The position numbers and the translations under genes were made by a program. The notes below the pieces were generated by a model that had not been told where the DNA came from, did not search any database, and saw only the letters and a program-made list of their open reading frames with translations. From positions 558,001-622,000 of the forward strand of contig OZ038440.1 of the NCBI GenBank assembly GCA_964036275.1: 64,000 nt of DNA. Direction: 5' to 3'. Position 1 is the stretch's first letter. The number at the start of each line of letters is the position of its first letter. The DNA is from Litoditis marina. Its lineage: Eukaryota; Nematoda; Chromadorea; Rhabditida; Rhabditidae. Of this stretch, positions 11,386-25,010 are shown piece by piece.

Positions 11386-14300
11386 CTATTCTCCGTCCCC
11401 GAGGGGTGGAATGACGGATCTCTCATCTACGGGGGGCGCGTCCTTCACTGCCGGACACTCGAAATGAACACAGTGAAACACCTGCAAGACATCAGAACAA
11501 CTGATTGATCGATTTATATACTTGATATAGATGGAAATTTTTTTTAGAACAATGTTGATGTTATAAAGTGGCCCATCATTACCACTATGTATGTATTAAT
11601 TCAACTATTGAAGAAGTATGTTTAATCATGAATATGCGTAGTGTAAGTAGAGACTAGCTCTATATAATACCCACCTCATTTGCCGAGTTATTCGTGCCTA
11701 CAATACGAATAAAGACAACAGGCTCGGCCGGGAAGTTGATCGCCTGCCATGAACTGAAAGTTGATCAATGAACATGACGGCAAGAATAAACTCAAACTTC
11801 GAAACTCAAACAATGAAGGTTTGAGAATTCGAGGGCCGTTCTCGACTTGAACACTCGATTTTCTTCCCCCGAATTTTCTCTCTTGAACTCTTGATCAAAT
11901 ATACCCTCTTGGTTAACAAATACACACCGATCGCTGAGTTTGATGCACTGCGAAATTCTTCACAAGGTAGTTGAAATCTAGCAGAGCCTAGGTGTGGTAC
12001 TAGCTTTCTGAAGATCGAAACTCTCCTAAAACATGTCTTCTCACCGGCACTGTTTTTCGGTCCTATCGGCAACTCGTTTCCAGGTTTGCTGATTGACGGA
12101 AACCTCCACATAGTACGAATAGAAACGATCATCACAGTCCCATAGTAACAATCTGAAGTAATCAATGTTCGATAATAGATACCCAGTACACGATACGATA
12201 AATCCCCATGAAAATCATTCAGAAAGCAATGATGAAATATAAAAACATACGCATGACGGCATAACAACTCACATTCCGTTATCAGATACATCTGGCAGCA
12301 ACAATGAAAAGAATGGAACAGGTTTGGATTTTCTGTTTAAGAACTACCTGTTCAATTTTGGAACAATTGGTTCAATTAACATTCCAGACTTGGAAGAAAA
12401 TTATAATTGTGCTGATACTCTGATTCTCACCTCATGCTGTCGATGATATATGGCTGCGGCAGTTGTACTGTAATGGCTCCACTTCCCAACTGGTGACAAG
12501 TGTAACCGGTATCCCAATCATAGTTCTCTGTCTGAAATTCACAAGTAATATTACTTAGTTCCATCTTAGACGACGCTTGTACCGGTACAGCCCCTGTACA
12601 GCCAAAAATATGGGCCGGGCAACCCGGTACGTACCGGTGCAAACCGAAATAAAAATTTTTAATTGATCAAAAATGAATAATGTTCGAGATTTTTTTCAAT
12701 CTTTTCGTTTAACTTCACTTTATAAATGGTTTCCAATCTTCCTGAGTGAAAAAGATCTTTTCGCTTCTTTTATATTCAATCTAGGCGTATTTTAACGATT
12801 ATTTCGTTCGTTAACGTGTACATTTCTTTCATAGTAACAACCACAACCTTAGGTTTTCATTTTTCATATTATACTTCATCCCGATGCACATATGAATGAA
12901 ATATATGCATAAAAAGAGTAATTATGAGCGATAGAAACAATAAAGCGATCACTTTGATTTCGAAAAGATTGGAAACTACCTCGAAAGTGAATATAAATGA
13001 AAAACAATGGAAAAACACATAAAAAATTAGCTGAATTTTCACTTATGAAGTTTGATATTTCGGTACGCACCGGCACGTACCGGGGCGCCCCGCCCATTTT
13101 TTTGGCTGTATACTCGGAACGCGCTCTCTTAATTACAAATTCGCGTTTGGTCGAAACTGTATTGCAACAAATCTAGAGATATAGTGTGCCCTGAAGAGAC
13201 GTCAGACGACGAGGGGAAAAATCAATATATATGACAGCCACGCTGTATAAACAGTAATTTACTGTTTTGCAACGACGCTTGTTCTGAGCAGGGGCTGTAC
13301 CGGTACAAGCGGTCGCCTGAGATACAGTGGTGAAATCATGAAGTGGTGAATCTCCGATAGTAGCCCGTCCGTTAAGTTGAAAACCTCAAATCATTATAAT
13401 TTGTGGAATATCTTCGAAAAAAAAATCCTCAAAAATGGCCTTTGTGCCAATATTATTATCATGCGGCTAAGGTTACTGCGATAGTACTACGTTCTGATAT
13501 TGAGTACTATTCTTTACAAGTACATGACTTTTGGTAAAACACAAAACCTACCTCTCCATTTAGTAGAGCATTTCTGCAGCGGGAAACTCCTTCGATCACG
13601 GATGCGTTATTCTCAATCGTAGCCACATTCGAAGATGGAACTGAAAGAAGAAACCGTCCGTGAACTTCAAAGTGATCAGTTGAGCATGGCAAGCCCATAG
13701 TGTCCCAGGAGAATGACAGATAGGTGCTAATTTCGAAAATCATAGCTCTCCCGGTCAACACCGAACCAAACCAAAATACCATAGGTATTCGGTATTTTGC
13801 ATTGATATTGGTATTATTCGTATTATTTTCCAATTGAAAAAAAAAACAATTTCCTGGCATTGATCAGCAAAACACAGGGTTTACAAATGTATTATGTGGG
13901 GTCTTTCATTCTGTGTAAAATACCATGAGTAAAATACCAACTAATACTCACTGACTATTCCCAGCTGGGGATCATAACTACAGCTTTCCGAAGAATAGAG
14001 GGCTTCGAAAGCAGCCAGATGGAACATACGGTTGGATTGGGTATTATGAGTACCGACAATACGAATATATCTGAAAGGAATGAACAGGTATTAATATTAA
14101 TCAACAGAATTCGGCAACTTTTACAGTGATAGATGAAGGTTGTAGAAAGAGTCCGAGAGTAGCGAAACACCTTGATTAAATTGTCCAGTGAGGTGATAAA
14201 ACGTATTTTAAACCGCGAAACACAACTGACTAACACCAACCTTGTACTTTGCGGACCTCGAAAACTACTTTCCTATCGAAATGCATAGATTGTGGAAGTA

Positions 14301-17300
14301 GTCCACTGTTAGTCATTAATCTAATTAAGAAGAACCGTGTAATTATTGCTAGTTTCCTATGTATAAATTTAGTCAAAAATCGATATAATGAAGAGCAATA
14401 ACCAACTGACTTGGTAGATCTGGCAGAGAAGTGCAACGTCTGTCTGGAGCGACACAGAAACTGTGAATAGTCGACCACTCTGACCCAATCCCGACAATCA
14501 ATACTCATCTGAACAAGGGGGATATATTTTATACATACTCAACAGTTGATGTGCTTCCCTTAATGCTTGCATGCGCCCCGAAAAGGTCATTTGGTTGATT
14601 CGTTTCATTGTTATTAACATCCAACTATCTATCACCGCATGTACCAAGTTGAAACTACTTCCCACAAAATGTTAGCTTCAGCGAGTTTGGTCAACTAGAG
14701 TTACGGTTACTGATGAGCAGATCATAAACTAACGTCAATATAGTAGGAATACATCCTGGGCTCCTTATCCGGTAGAACCAGCTTCAGTGTATTGATGATG
14801 TACGGATTTCCCAATTCAATGACGATTCCCTGCGAGTCCCCGATAGAATGACGAAGAGACGAGCGATCGCTTTCCAGTTGATTAGCTTCAAATGAGAAAG
14901 ATTTGCAATAGTAATTCATTTCTAAAACAGCGAGACCGGCTGATTCGTACTATTTAACCACGTCTGTGAGGTGGCAGGTGGCTTAACGCAAAGCCAAGAA
15001 GTTTTTCCTAACTCCTAATTTCTTTTTGGCTAATTTTCCTTCTTCCTAACAAGTATTCATACCAAAGAAAAGAAGAAAGCAGTGTGCACACCTTGAGACT
15101 GTGAAGAAATAACGTTGATATTAGCATCAGCGCTAAGGAATGTATTCGGATTGGGCGTCTCGCCAAACTTCACCAGCGCTCCCAGCTGCGACGTGGCAAT
15201 GTTCGTGTCCGGAGCTAAAATGAATGCAATCAGAATAGGTTCTGTTTATACTGCATTCACTGTAAGAACCAATCTATAAAACATTATCCTGACAGCCGCG
15301 GGCTAAAATTGGTTTGACTTCAGGTCGAATACGACCCTAGCATTTAAAAAAGAGGAAAAGTCAAATTAAGTGGAAAGTTTCATTCTTAGTGATGGAATTG
15401 AGAGATTTTTTTGGCATTTCCGGGGACAACACCTCCCTTCCTCGACTTTTTTGGTTTGCCAAGCGACCGCTGCCCTTCTCTGTCTCCTGAAGATCCAGTA
15501 ACCAGATATGTGGAACTGAGTAATGAACTTACTCAAGAACCCTCTATATGTGAGGTCGGTGGTTTTCTTGTGGCTCAGCTCTTCGATTGCATCGAGTAGG
15601 GCATCAGGAGCCAACAGACCTTTAATATGCATAACAGTTACTGTGAAAAGGGTATAATTCCAACACCAACAAGCGAGCCAAAAACCTACAATTAAACCGA
15701 CACTAGCTAGACCTACCGAACTATCGTAACCACTATTTACTGATAATAGCACTAATTACGTAAGGAGCCATATACTTTCAGGTCAACATCTATCTCCTAG
15801 CTCATTCCATAGCCAAACATTGATTTGATTTCATTTAACCTAGTTTTGCTTATTTAATTAAAAAGAATGAGCGCGCATGGAAAGGAAAAACTAAACAGTA
15901 TGGAAAAAATCCAAACGGCCGTCAACTCGGAGAAAAATCTAATCTACCGAGAAATTAATACCTTGATCAACTATTGTTCACTTTAAACTATTTTTATCCT
16001 CCCAAAGGAGAAAGCGCCTAAAAAGTCAACGGCTGGTTGCACATAACACTTTGAAACGCAGATCAACGTGAAATGAGATATGAGAAACTGACCGGACGGA
16101 CGTACAGACTGGAGCAGATCCTTCTGGCCTATCAGCGACAACCGTACACAACTCATTAGGGCGGAGCAAGATGACGTCTTCAAAATTCAACAATGTTTAT
16201 GTGTCTTCGCGAGCAAGTAATAAACCATTGAAAGTTAGAGAACTCTCAATAACTTTGAGAGTTTTCTAACTTTCAATGGAAATAAATAATGAACATTGAA
16301 TGAAGTGATAAACTTTAATGTACGAGTATACCAGTTACCAGACATTACACACACTACGCTACCCATGATGCCTTCTCCCTCTTTCATATCATAAACCGTA
16401 AAAGAAGTCAGACAGAGGTTACTGGGAAGTGCGGTTCAGGTATATTTTCAACAAAACGAATAAAGTCAAAAGTCAATAAAGACAATGGTATGGTATCAAA
16501 AAGACGTACCCTCGTTTCAGGTTGAACTCTGACCCATTCCTTGATGGCGTTGAAAATATCGATTTCAGGAGCACAGAAGGAATCTCGTGAAATCAGCTGT
16601 TCAACTGCGGTCACGGGAAGTTGCAGGAATCCCTGAACATTGAAATCATCACGTTTGCATATAAACGAGAAAAATGATGATGAAAAACCTACAAGTTGAG
16701 TGGAGTTTGTTTGCGTACTGAGCACGAACACAAACATTTTAGTTTTCTTCCAAGAACAAAGCAGTGCAAACACGTACATGGAAAGTTGCAGGTGAATGGA
16801 TGAAATTAAAACAAGAACTCACGGATGTACAGAGTATTTCTGGTGCATTTCTGTCAGCGTAAACCAGACAGTACTCGGTTAGGTCATTCAGAAGATACAG
16901 CTGGGAGATGTTGAAGATTTGACACAAATTTCTTGTGTTCATGATAGCCTGAATAACAACTCATAAGAAGACCTCCCGGGAAACAACTGTTAAGCAACCT
17001 TAGCAAAATATCGATATCGAAACACTAGCTTGTGATACTATTTCGAGTACACATTTCACCGACCGTTAGAACCACTATCCACTATATCCAAATGTCTTAT
17101 ACACAACACAAACGTGTGTTTTGTTCCAGTAAATGAACATTGCCTAATACATAATACAAAACAAGTACCTTCATGTAGTCGGCCACCGAATTCTGTAGTT
17201 TGATGAAACCATATTTGTGTGCTAGGCCGAGAACATCCATCACCACATCTTCGCGTAGATTACCCAGCGATATACGACCGGTGTAAACGTATCTAAATAC

Positions 17301-18624
17301 ATCTATAACAGATACGTACATATGCAAACGTGTTTTTATAAGTAAATTCAAATTTATCGGTCATTTGCTGCTGCCTCTATCGAAAGTTAAAAAGGAGCAG
17401 GATTTTCCAAGAAAGATTCCAAATACCATATATGCACGTATTCCAAATTCCCAGTTTGAAAAACACATTTACTCACTTTAGCAGGATCTTGAAAGCAAAC
17501 ACATTAGTTTCCTCCAGTGTTATTTCCGCCTCTTCGCTTTCCTTCATACCTCCATAAAGAAGAGCTCTGGAGAATGTGATGCATTTCAAACTTATAAACG
17601 CGATACTCTTTAAGAATTAAGATTGAATTACGAAAACTACGATTACCCGCAAAACAAACAAGTTTGCTTATATTAGAGAAAGTGGAAAACGAATTCTTCT
17701 CCCTTCACAGGTTTTCATTCTCAAAGTCTTTTCATTACTCTACCACGAATAACGAAGCTATCAGATAACTAAAAAAAATATCGACTCTTCTTTATATAAA
17801 CACTTTATTCGGTGGAAAAGTGTGGTACGAAACAGCGAAAAATGAATTCTCTTTCGAAATTTTGTATTTTAGCACAAATGATTTACCTAAAGTACTCGCT
17901 CCGGGATGCTAGTATTACCCGATGGGCTGGAAACTTTTCTCCCTCAACAACCATAACGACATCGCTAAAATCTTGCTTCATACACAAGGCACCCACATTC
18001 TCGGAGAGATGTAGAGTGTGGTCTACATCTCCACATGCACCTGGAATACAAAACCATGACGATTGCGAAGAATAGCGAAGCATACTCTGGAAACAAGAAC
18101 ACGCATGGACCAGTGAGATTGTACGTGAAATAGCCGAAAAATTTCAAAAGAATAGGTTCTTTTTCAGCTTGACAGACCTTTTTCATGCTGAATTTTACAT
18201 CAAATGTTGACACATTACTATCGATAAACTAGTTCTTTTTTGCATTGTATTCAAATCTTACTAGTGTGTGGGAACTAGCCTAGAAAACCTAATGTTATCA
18301 CCGGTCTGCTACCAAAGTCGGTTTCGTTCAACAATGTCATGTGAAAAAGCCGAAACGTCGCCGATGAATAAAATATAAGTACCACCTAGTGTTCATCAAA
18401 CAATGTTTGTAGAGGCATCAGGCAACAGGCATAACATCAGTGCGAACCCAACTATACTTTCTTGTCTGGCTTTCGTGTGTTTTTGTTGTTAGGAGACGGA
18501 TAAATTGAGGAAGTTTGTCCTGAGAAAATAGGGAAAACGGTTATTCATTACCTCCTTCTCCACTGAGGGATAATCCGAGAACACCTTCCAAATGACTGCG
18601 AAGACTCACGTGACTATCACTCAT
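11386..18624 (-). CDS. BTBD9: BTB/POZ domain-containing protein 9
   Basis: Seventeen exons with consistent phase give 608 aa, against about 612 for vertebrate BTBD9. They are 18552-18624, 17887-18040, 17477-17566, 17169-17292, 16823-16948, 16510-16632, 16093-16177, 15533-15619, 15092-15214, 14734-14885, 14411-14508, 13952-14070, 13552-13640, 12431-12531, 12045-12152, 11675-11753, 11386-11481. Order: BTB domain (about 35-140, with FPAHRVILASRSEYF and YVYTGR), BACK domain (about 150-285, VRPSGLLAPDALLDAI), then two F5/8-type discoidin-like domains (IRIVGTHNT; IRIVGTNNSANEVFHCVHFEC). The family acts as a Cullin-3 adaptor. The start is chosen from the BTBD9-like N-terminus and a TTTTCAG acceptor 7 nt upstream. 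All domains are intact; the C-terminal tail after the last discoidin domain is shorter than in mammals. Confidence 0.95.
12575..13310. mobile_element. Nested foldback in BTBD9 intron 13
   Basis: A 22-bp inverted pair (GCTTGTACCGGTACAGCCCC at 12575 and its complement ending at 13310) encloses a second inverted pair rich in GGTACGTACCGG at about 12602-12645 and 13062-13109. This makes up most of a 1.0-kb intron. No open frame of interest lies inside. Confidence 0.7.
16225..16279. repeat. 55-nt hairpin in BTBD9 intron 6
   Basis: Arms of 25 nt (CCATTGAAAGTTAGAGAACT and its complement) pair with one mismatch around a 5-nt loop. It could be a small foldback element or a structured intronic RNA. 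Confidence 0.75.
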
Positions 18625-19287
18625 TTGTCCTCTGAAAAAAAAAGTATTATGTTTAAACTGATACGTATGACTGATAATTTCAAAATAGTAGATCTTCAGT
18701 TTGCGCAATCCGTTTATATATCCAAGTTTTTAAAGAAAAATATATCGCATGTAGCGAAAGGCACCTAGTTTACCATTATTACGGTTTAGCCGCCACAGTT
18801 TCGCCGTGATCATAAAATTCCTAGAAGAACAAAATATAAGAAAACGAAATGATTGAAATGGAATTCCTTCCCGGAAATTGAACTTTTAAAAAAATGGGTG
18901 AAGCTCACGCGCTCTGCGGCTAGGTAAGAATATTGCAACTTTTTGTTTGGGTCCCGAACCGATGGCCTTGCTGATCAATAAATTTCGCGGTATCTATTAC
19001 ATTTTTCAAAAACGACCGCCCGCGGTACAACGGTCATAAATTTTCAATCTTTTTAAATTTAAATTATAACTTAACGGGTGTTACGTTACTCTGGTTTCAT
19101 TACGCGTCTACAGACTTTATGGTTTTATTAACGTGAAATAGCATTCGAGGAATGAGTAAACAGTAGGCCAGTTTATTTACGGTTTTATACATATTTTATA
19201 TGAATATATTCTTTTTCGCAACGAAAAAAGATTGGATTTTCAATTACACTTTATAGTCGTTCTGTAATTTCAGGTTCTCCAACCAAA
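18625..19287. other. Divergent promoter region BTBD9/DLST
   Basis: The only DNA between two oppositely oriented start codons is 663 bp, so both promoters or outrons must lie here or overlap. Each gene's ATG is preceded by a splice-acceptor motif (BTBD9 AG at 18632-18633, DLST AG at 19272-19273). No convincing TATA box was picked out. Confidence 0.55.
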
Positions 19288-22200
19288 ATGCTGGGTCACA
19301 GAGCTGCCTCGCTCCAGAGATGCGCCTCTTCTGCAGTACGACAGGTTATTTTTGCAACTGTTGGCATTTTAAAAGCGCTGGAAGGGCTATTAATCTCATC
19401 AACGTAATAAGAACAATCGTAGTCTTTTATTTGTAACTTTAAATTACATGTCAACTTGTTCGGTATAGACGGTTAAGTAATCGCCACAAGTGGCGCAAAA
19501 GATACATAGCACAGGCACGAAAGAAAACGATGATTTGAATTGAATATGCATAATACCTCTGCTGTTAGAAAATTAACACCGCTCCTTTTTCCTTGAAACT
19601 ATCTATGTCGTTTACCTTGTATCATTTATCTGTCACTTCAATCATTGATTTACAGAGATTATCGTCATCTGTTTCTGCACGACCGTTCCGCACTGCTGGT
19701 GAGCAATGTTTTAGTTATATATTTTCTAAACTTCGATAAATAAGAAAATCGAATTTTCAAATTCATAATTTCAAGCAAATCCAAATCAAAACACCAAGCC
19801 TATCATCTCCTCAGCTTATAGCAGATCAGCAATCTATCAATCTATGATACACTAGCAGTACACGTGAACTACTTCTGGTTTGCTCATGCATCCCGGAAAG
19901 CACAATAACAGTGCTGCCCTTCCATATGCCAGTTCATTTGTTAGAGTTGTGCTGAATTTAGAGATATAGTAGTTGCTGCCAAATTATTAACCATTTTAAA
20001 TTCCCATTTTTTCAGATATTCAGTCATTTTTCTTTTTTCAGAGTTGGAATTCAGTTAAGTTGACAGTAAGTAGGTAGCGGTAAATGAATACAACAAAAAG
20101 AAGTTGCTGGAGTTTGTAACAGTAAACATGTACTTTCTTTTCAGTGTTCACTCAACTGCCGTCAACCTCGCGAAAGTCGGTTAGCACCTCCCTGCAATTC
20201 CATTCTCGTGCTTTCCACGCTAGTGGAGTCCGCTGTAAGTTCACATATCACTTTTATTGAGTGGATCATAATAACTGGATCATTCTCCTTAGCTTTTAAC
20301 AATAGTAACTACCGTATCCTTGACTATCAAGCCTTGTCCTTCACCCTGATTATTATATATATTTATTGCTGAAAAAAAAATCTGTAAAAACTTGATTCAG
20401 AAATACTTCTGCTTTTACTAGCTGATGCAATAATATATGATATGTTCGATGCGCCCCATTGTAAATATGAGAAGACACAATTACAAGAAGATATGTTCAG
20501 TCTGCTCATTTGAGCATTTTTGTTTTCATTGTACATAATATTTGTATTCTATTCAGTGAGTGATGTTATAACTGTGGATGGCCCCGCTTTTGCTGAGTCA
20601 ATTTCGGAGGGTGATATCAGATGGATCAAACGTGAGTTTCATAGGACATTCACAAGGCGGCCAAAAAATGCACATGCACAAGCCCAATTTAAATATTAGA
20701 AGTAGAGCCAGAACCCAATTCCCAATTTTTCTGCGATCGACGACAAATTTCAATCGGGCTGAGTAAGTGTGATGATGTGCATTCACGTTTAGTTTTTGTT
20801 TTTCAAGCTGGTTTTCATGTTCATCGTTCACTATTTCGAAGATACTCTGTTATGTTTGGTGGCGGGGAATATCATTGAACGTTTTTGTCGTGAAATAGAA
20901 ACTATGATGTGTCGTATGTACAAACCTGTCATGCTATGTTTCAGAATTGGGAGAATTCGTGAACGAGGACGAGCTTGTGGCTGAAATTGAAACTGATAAG
21001 GTACTTCCTCTTTTTTGTTGATTTATTTTCAATTCATAGTAATAGATTGGGCCTATTGACTGGTTTTGCCTAATCCTAGTGCTGTATTGTTATTTTTATT
21101 GACTGATGCTCGTTTTTGAACGAGTTTGACCAACGCATTCTCACAATCCGGGGTATTGTTGATTACATAGTTAATAATGTTCCTGTTCAGACCTCTGTTG
21201 AATGTCCGGCTCCTCAATCAGGAACAATCGTGGAACTTCTGGTAGAAGATGGAGCAAAGGTCACCGCTAAACAGAAGCTGTACAAATTACAGCCGGGTGG
21301 TTCCGATGAGGTGCGTTAATATTCATTGTTTTTTATCTCCTCTCACGTTAAAAAATTAAAACTAGAGCCAGTGCAATATTGCTTGGTCTCACTTGCTGTT
21401 CTCCTCCAGCGACTTGTTTAGGAGAGCCTCCCCCCCCCCCCCCCACAGGCTCAGAGCAAACACTGAACTAAATTGACCACTGTTAATTTTTCATTTCTTT
21501 TCGTTACCTCGTCTATATGTTGCTCTTTTCACTAAAAATGGTTGGATAACTAATTTTACACAATCACTATCAAAGTCATATAATTATGTCTTCATCGAGC
21601 TGTTTGTCTAAATGTGTTTTTTTTGGTGCCTGGTCAGTTTTATATGTATTGTTCCATTTGCAGTCTGCAGCTCCACCCAAAAAAGAAGAGCCAGCTGGAG
21701 TAGCTGCACCTCAACCCACACCCGCTGAAACACCGAAACCCGCTGCTGCACCAGCTCCTGCCAAAACTCAAGGTAGAATACTCGAATCTCTATTTTTCAA
21801 GATCGAATTTTCGGTAACAGTTCACCGAAAGTCCATAAAGTAGGTGGTGTGCCTTGGTTAGATGACAGGGGTTCTTTTCTCCAAACTGAAATACTGGACT
21901 ACAGGGATAAGTAGTCAGAATCTATGTTCAACTGCGCAAACCCTCGAGCGGACACTATTCCACTCCACCTGTGTTTATGAATGACAAAACTGTGTCTGTC
22001 TTCGACTTTAATCGTATGGTTTCAGGTGATATTCCGAAATCGATGCCTCCAGTGTCGCGACCACCCGCAGCACCAATGTCCTCCACCCCAGTGGGCTCCG
22101 TTCCCGTTCAACGTGTCATGGTACCCCAAGGTGTTGATCCCGAACATGCTATCACCGGATCCAGAGATGAGGTCGGTTATATTCATATTCTGCTGGTTAT

Positions 22201-24439
22201 CCTGCTGTAATGAATTTATTCTCGTGTGGATTTTTTTGAACCATATGTGGGATAATCCTGGTTAGGGGTCTCAAGAGTTAATGATCTCTTCCGCGAAAAA
22301 CTACGAAAAGGTTTGGGTCCCTCCTCAATTTAGTGGCGCCACAATGACAAAACTGGATAATTTGTTAAACAGTTATAGGTCCCCTCTCGCCCAGTGTGGT
22401 AAAAAGTTAAGGGTCCCCCGGTCAGCGGACCATAGCATCCCACCTATGTTTTGAACTCTCTGAGATAATTACAGTGATACTATGATATTTCTGCAACATA
22501 TGCAACCGCATCTGAAAAGTTTGAAGAATTTAAATCAATAGTCTCAACTGTCATTATTGTTTCACATTTTACAGTGTTTTTCAGGTTCGCGTCAAAATGA
22601 ATCGCATGCGACAGCGTATCGCAACTCGCCTGAAGGACGCCCAAAACACCTACGCCATGCTCACCACTTTCAATGAAATCGACATGACGTGAGTCTTTTT
22701 TTTTCAAGGCTCGATAGGGATTTGTCTTTATAAGAGACACACGTAAGGCAGCTTTGTTGGATGCTCAATTCAATCACCCATTTTTCTAACAATACGGATT
22801 TTCAATAACCCTAATTTCAACAATAGTCCACGTTACTGAAGAAAACCTAACCTCCCACCCTGTTTTGTAGTTAATTTACCCAGATAAAACAGCTGATTTT
22901 CAATAAATTTCTCTGTACAACAAAGTCGCCTCACATGGTAAGAGATCTCCCGTTTAATATTCTGTTCTGTAGAAGTACGATTTCAACCCTTTTTCAACAT
23001 ACTTCTTTTCGTTCTCAAACTTTGTATGGAAGAGTTCAGGTTTTTGTGGTTTACAACATTTTTTAGGAATAAAGATACATGATTAAGTGTCGAAGCGGTC
23101 TAGCTCATGTTTATGCCCAATTCTACTTTGTGTGAACTACCTTTGTTTTCTAGTAATGTCATGGAGATGCGTTCCAAGTACCAGAAAGAGTTCACGAAGA
23201 GACACGGAATCAAACTGGGCCTCATGTCTCCGTTCGTCCGCGCTGCTGCCTACGCCCTGACCGAGTCACCCGTTGTCAACGCAGGTCAGTGTTGGGCGAT
23301 TATTGAACATAACGAAGATATGCAGTTTTCGTTAGCGCTGAAAAGTTGAAATGGTCTCTTGTTCAATTGGTTGTTGTTGTTTATTTAATGTCATACAACT
23401 GTAAGTTAATCGACGAATTCGAGAGGATAGAGGTGTTATGGAGGTGTTTCACAACTGAGAATCATATTTGTATGGGGAACTATTTCTTATAGATTCCATG
23501 CTTGTGTTTTGCTGCTCGTCTTGAGCGTTTGCTCTCACGTATTGCCTACCAGTCCATTATGTGTTTATTATAGTTATCGATGAGAACGAGATGGTCTACC
23601 GTCACTACGTCGATATGTCCATTGCTGTCGCCACCCCCAAGGGATTGGTAGTACCTGTGCTCCGCAATGTCGAATCCATGAACTATGCCCAGATCGAAAT
23701 GGAACTCGCCGCACTCGGAGAGAAGGTTTGTTTTCTCTTCTTTTTTTTCAATTAGTTTGCGTCCTTGAACTCGAAAGTTGATGACGATGATGGTTGGGAA
23801 TTTCATTCATCGGAAGTAGTGTAAAGAGTATAATCCTGCTCCGAAGTCAATAAACGTTGATTCATGCCAGTATGATGTATCACTTCTAATTTCAAATTAA
23901 AATGAGCTGTCGACAATTCGTGATTATATCCATTCAATTAGCGTTTTACAGGCTCGTGACAACAAGCTGGCAGTTGAGGACATGGAGGGTGGCACATTCA
24001 CCATCTCCAATGGAGGAGTGTTCGGATCAGTATTCGGAACGCCCATCATCAATCCTCCCCAGAGTGCCATCCTTGGAATGCACGGCATTTTCGACCGACC
24101 TGTCGCCATCAATGGAAAGGTACGTTCGATGTGTATTTATTCTTTTTAGCTCGTTTTACGGTTGTTGCACATGTTTATTTGGTAGCGTCACTTCAAGTGA
24201 ATGTGTTTTTCAGTATTGGAGTACACGTAATTCGATTGTCACGGCTTGTTTGGTACGCTAGTAATGAAGGCATTGGAATTGTATATTAAAGTGATGGTTT
24301 TTAGGTAGAAGTTCGCCCGATCATGCAGGTGGCCCTCACCTATGACCATCGTCTGATTGACGGAAGGGAGGCTGTCACCTTCTTGAGGAAGATCAAGGCC
24401 GCCGTCGAAGACCCACGAACAATCATTATGAACATTTAG
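19288..24439 (+). CDS. DLST: Dihydrolipoamide succinyltransferase (2-OGDH E2)
   Basis: Thirteen in-phase exons give 461 aa: 19288-19344, 19656-19698, 20145-20234, 20557-20631, 20945-21000, 21191-21310, 21664-21772, 22026-22171, 22585-22688, 23154-23284, 23574-23725, 23952-24119, 24305-24439. It is the E2 core of the mitochondrial 2-oxoglutarate dehydrogenase complex and transfers succinyl from lipoyl-lysine to CoA. An Arg/Ser-rich mitochondrial presequence (about 1-65) leads into a lipoyl domain with the lipoylated Lys107 in EIETDK. A Pro/Ala linker follows, then the catalytic domain with His432 and Asp436 in DHRLIDG. As usual for animal DLST, there is no separate E3-binding domain. An acceptor 14 nt before the ATG supports this start. 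A possible AATAAA lies at 24853. Confidence 0.97.
21429..21446 (+). repeat. Poly-C run in DLST intron 6
   Basis: Homopolymeric C tract; sequencing and assembly length there may be unreliable. Confidence 0.8.
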
Positions 24440-25010
24440 ATTCCCGATTCTAGTCTAAGAAAGTTCACTAGTACTTGACACTATTTTTATGTTGTTTGGT
24501 ATTCTTCGCGAATAGCACCACCGAACTCAATATACCAAACAACTTAACTAATCATAGTGGAAGTTCTGTGTACTTTTTTTCTGTTGAGTCATATCTAGCG
24601 CTTTTCGGCTCACTTGTAAAACTGTTTAGTATTTGGCTTTATGCGTAACCGAGAATAGCTATGAACCAATTGTGTGAATTCCTCAACCTTTTGATTTGTC
24701 TCACTTTCTGCTGTTCCATATGTTTAATGTAATTGTTTACTCACCTTAGTTTTGTTAGTATAGTAATAGCGATTGTACATTGAGCGGCTAGTGCTTCGAT
24801 CGAAGGGTTTTGGAGAGAAAATTATAGATATGTAGATTGTTCTTTTTTCACGAATAAAACTTGGAACGCAGAATAGTTGTTTGATAGCAGTTGTTGATTT
24901 TCCACTCAAATACATATTGGGTCTTCCTACGGAAAAAAAGAGCATGTCGCTCCAAGGTTTGAGTGTACTATCTAAATTGCGTCATTGATTTGATATAGGT
25001 GTTTGCTTCG
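24440..25010. other. DLST-TREX A intergenic region
   Basis: Contains the DLST 3' UTR with a candidate AATAAA at 24853-24858. Downstream is the AG at 24997-24998, 12 nt before the next start codon. The short same-strand gap is compatible with independent transcription or with polycistronic processing. Confidence 0.5.
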
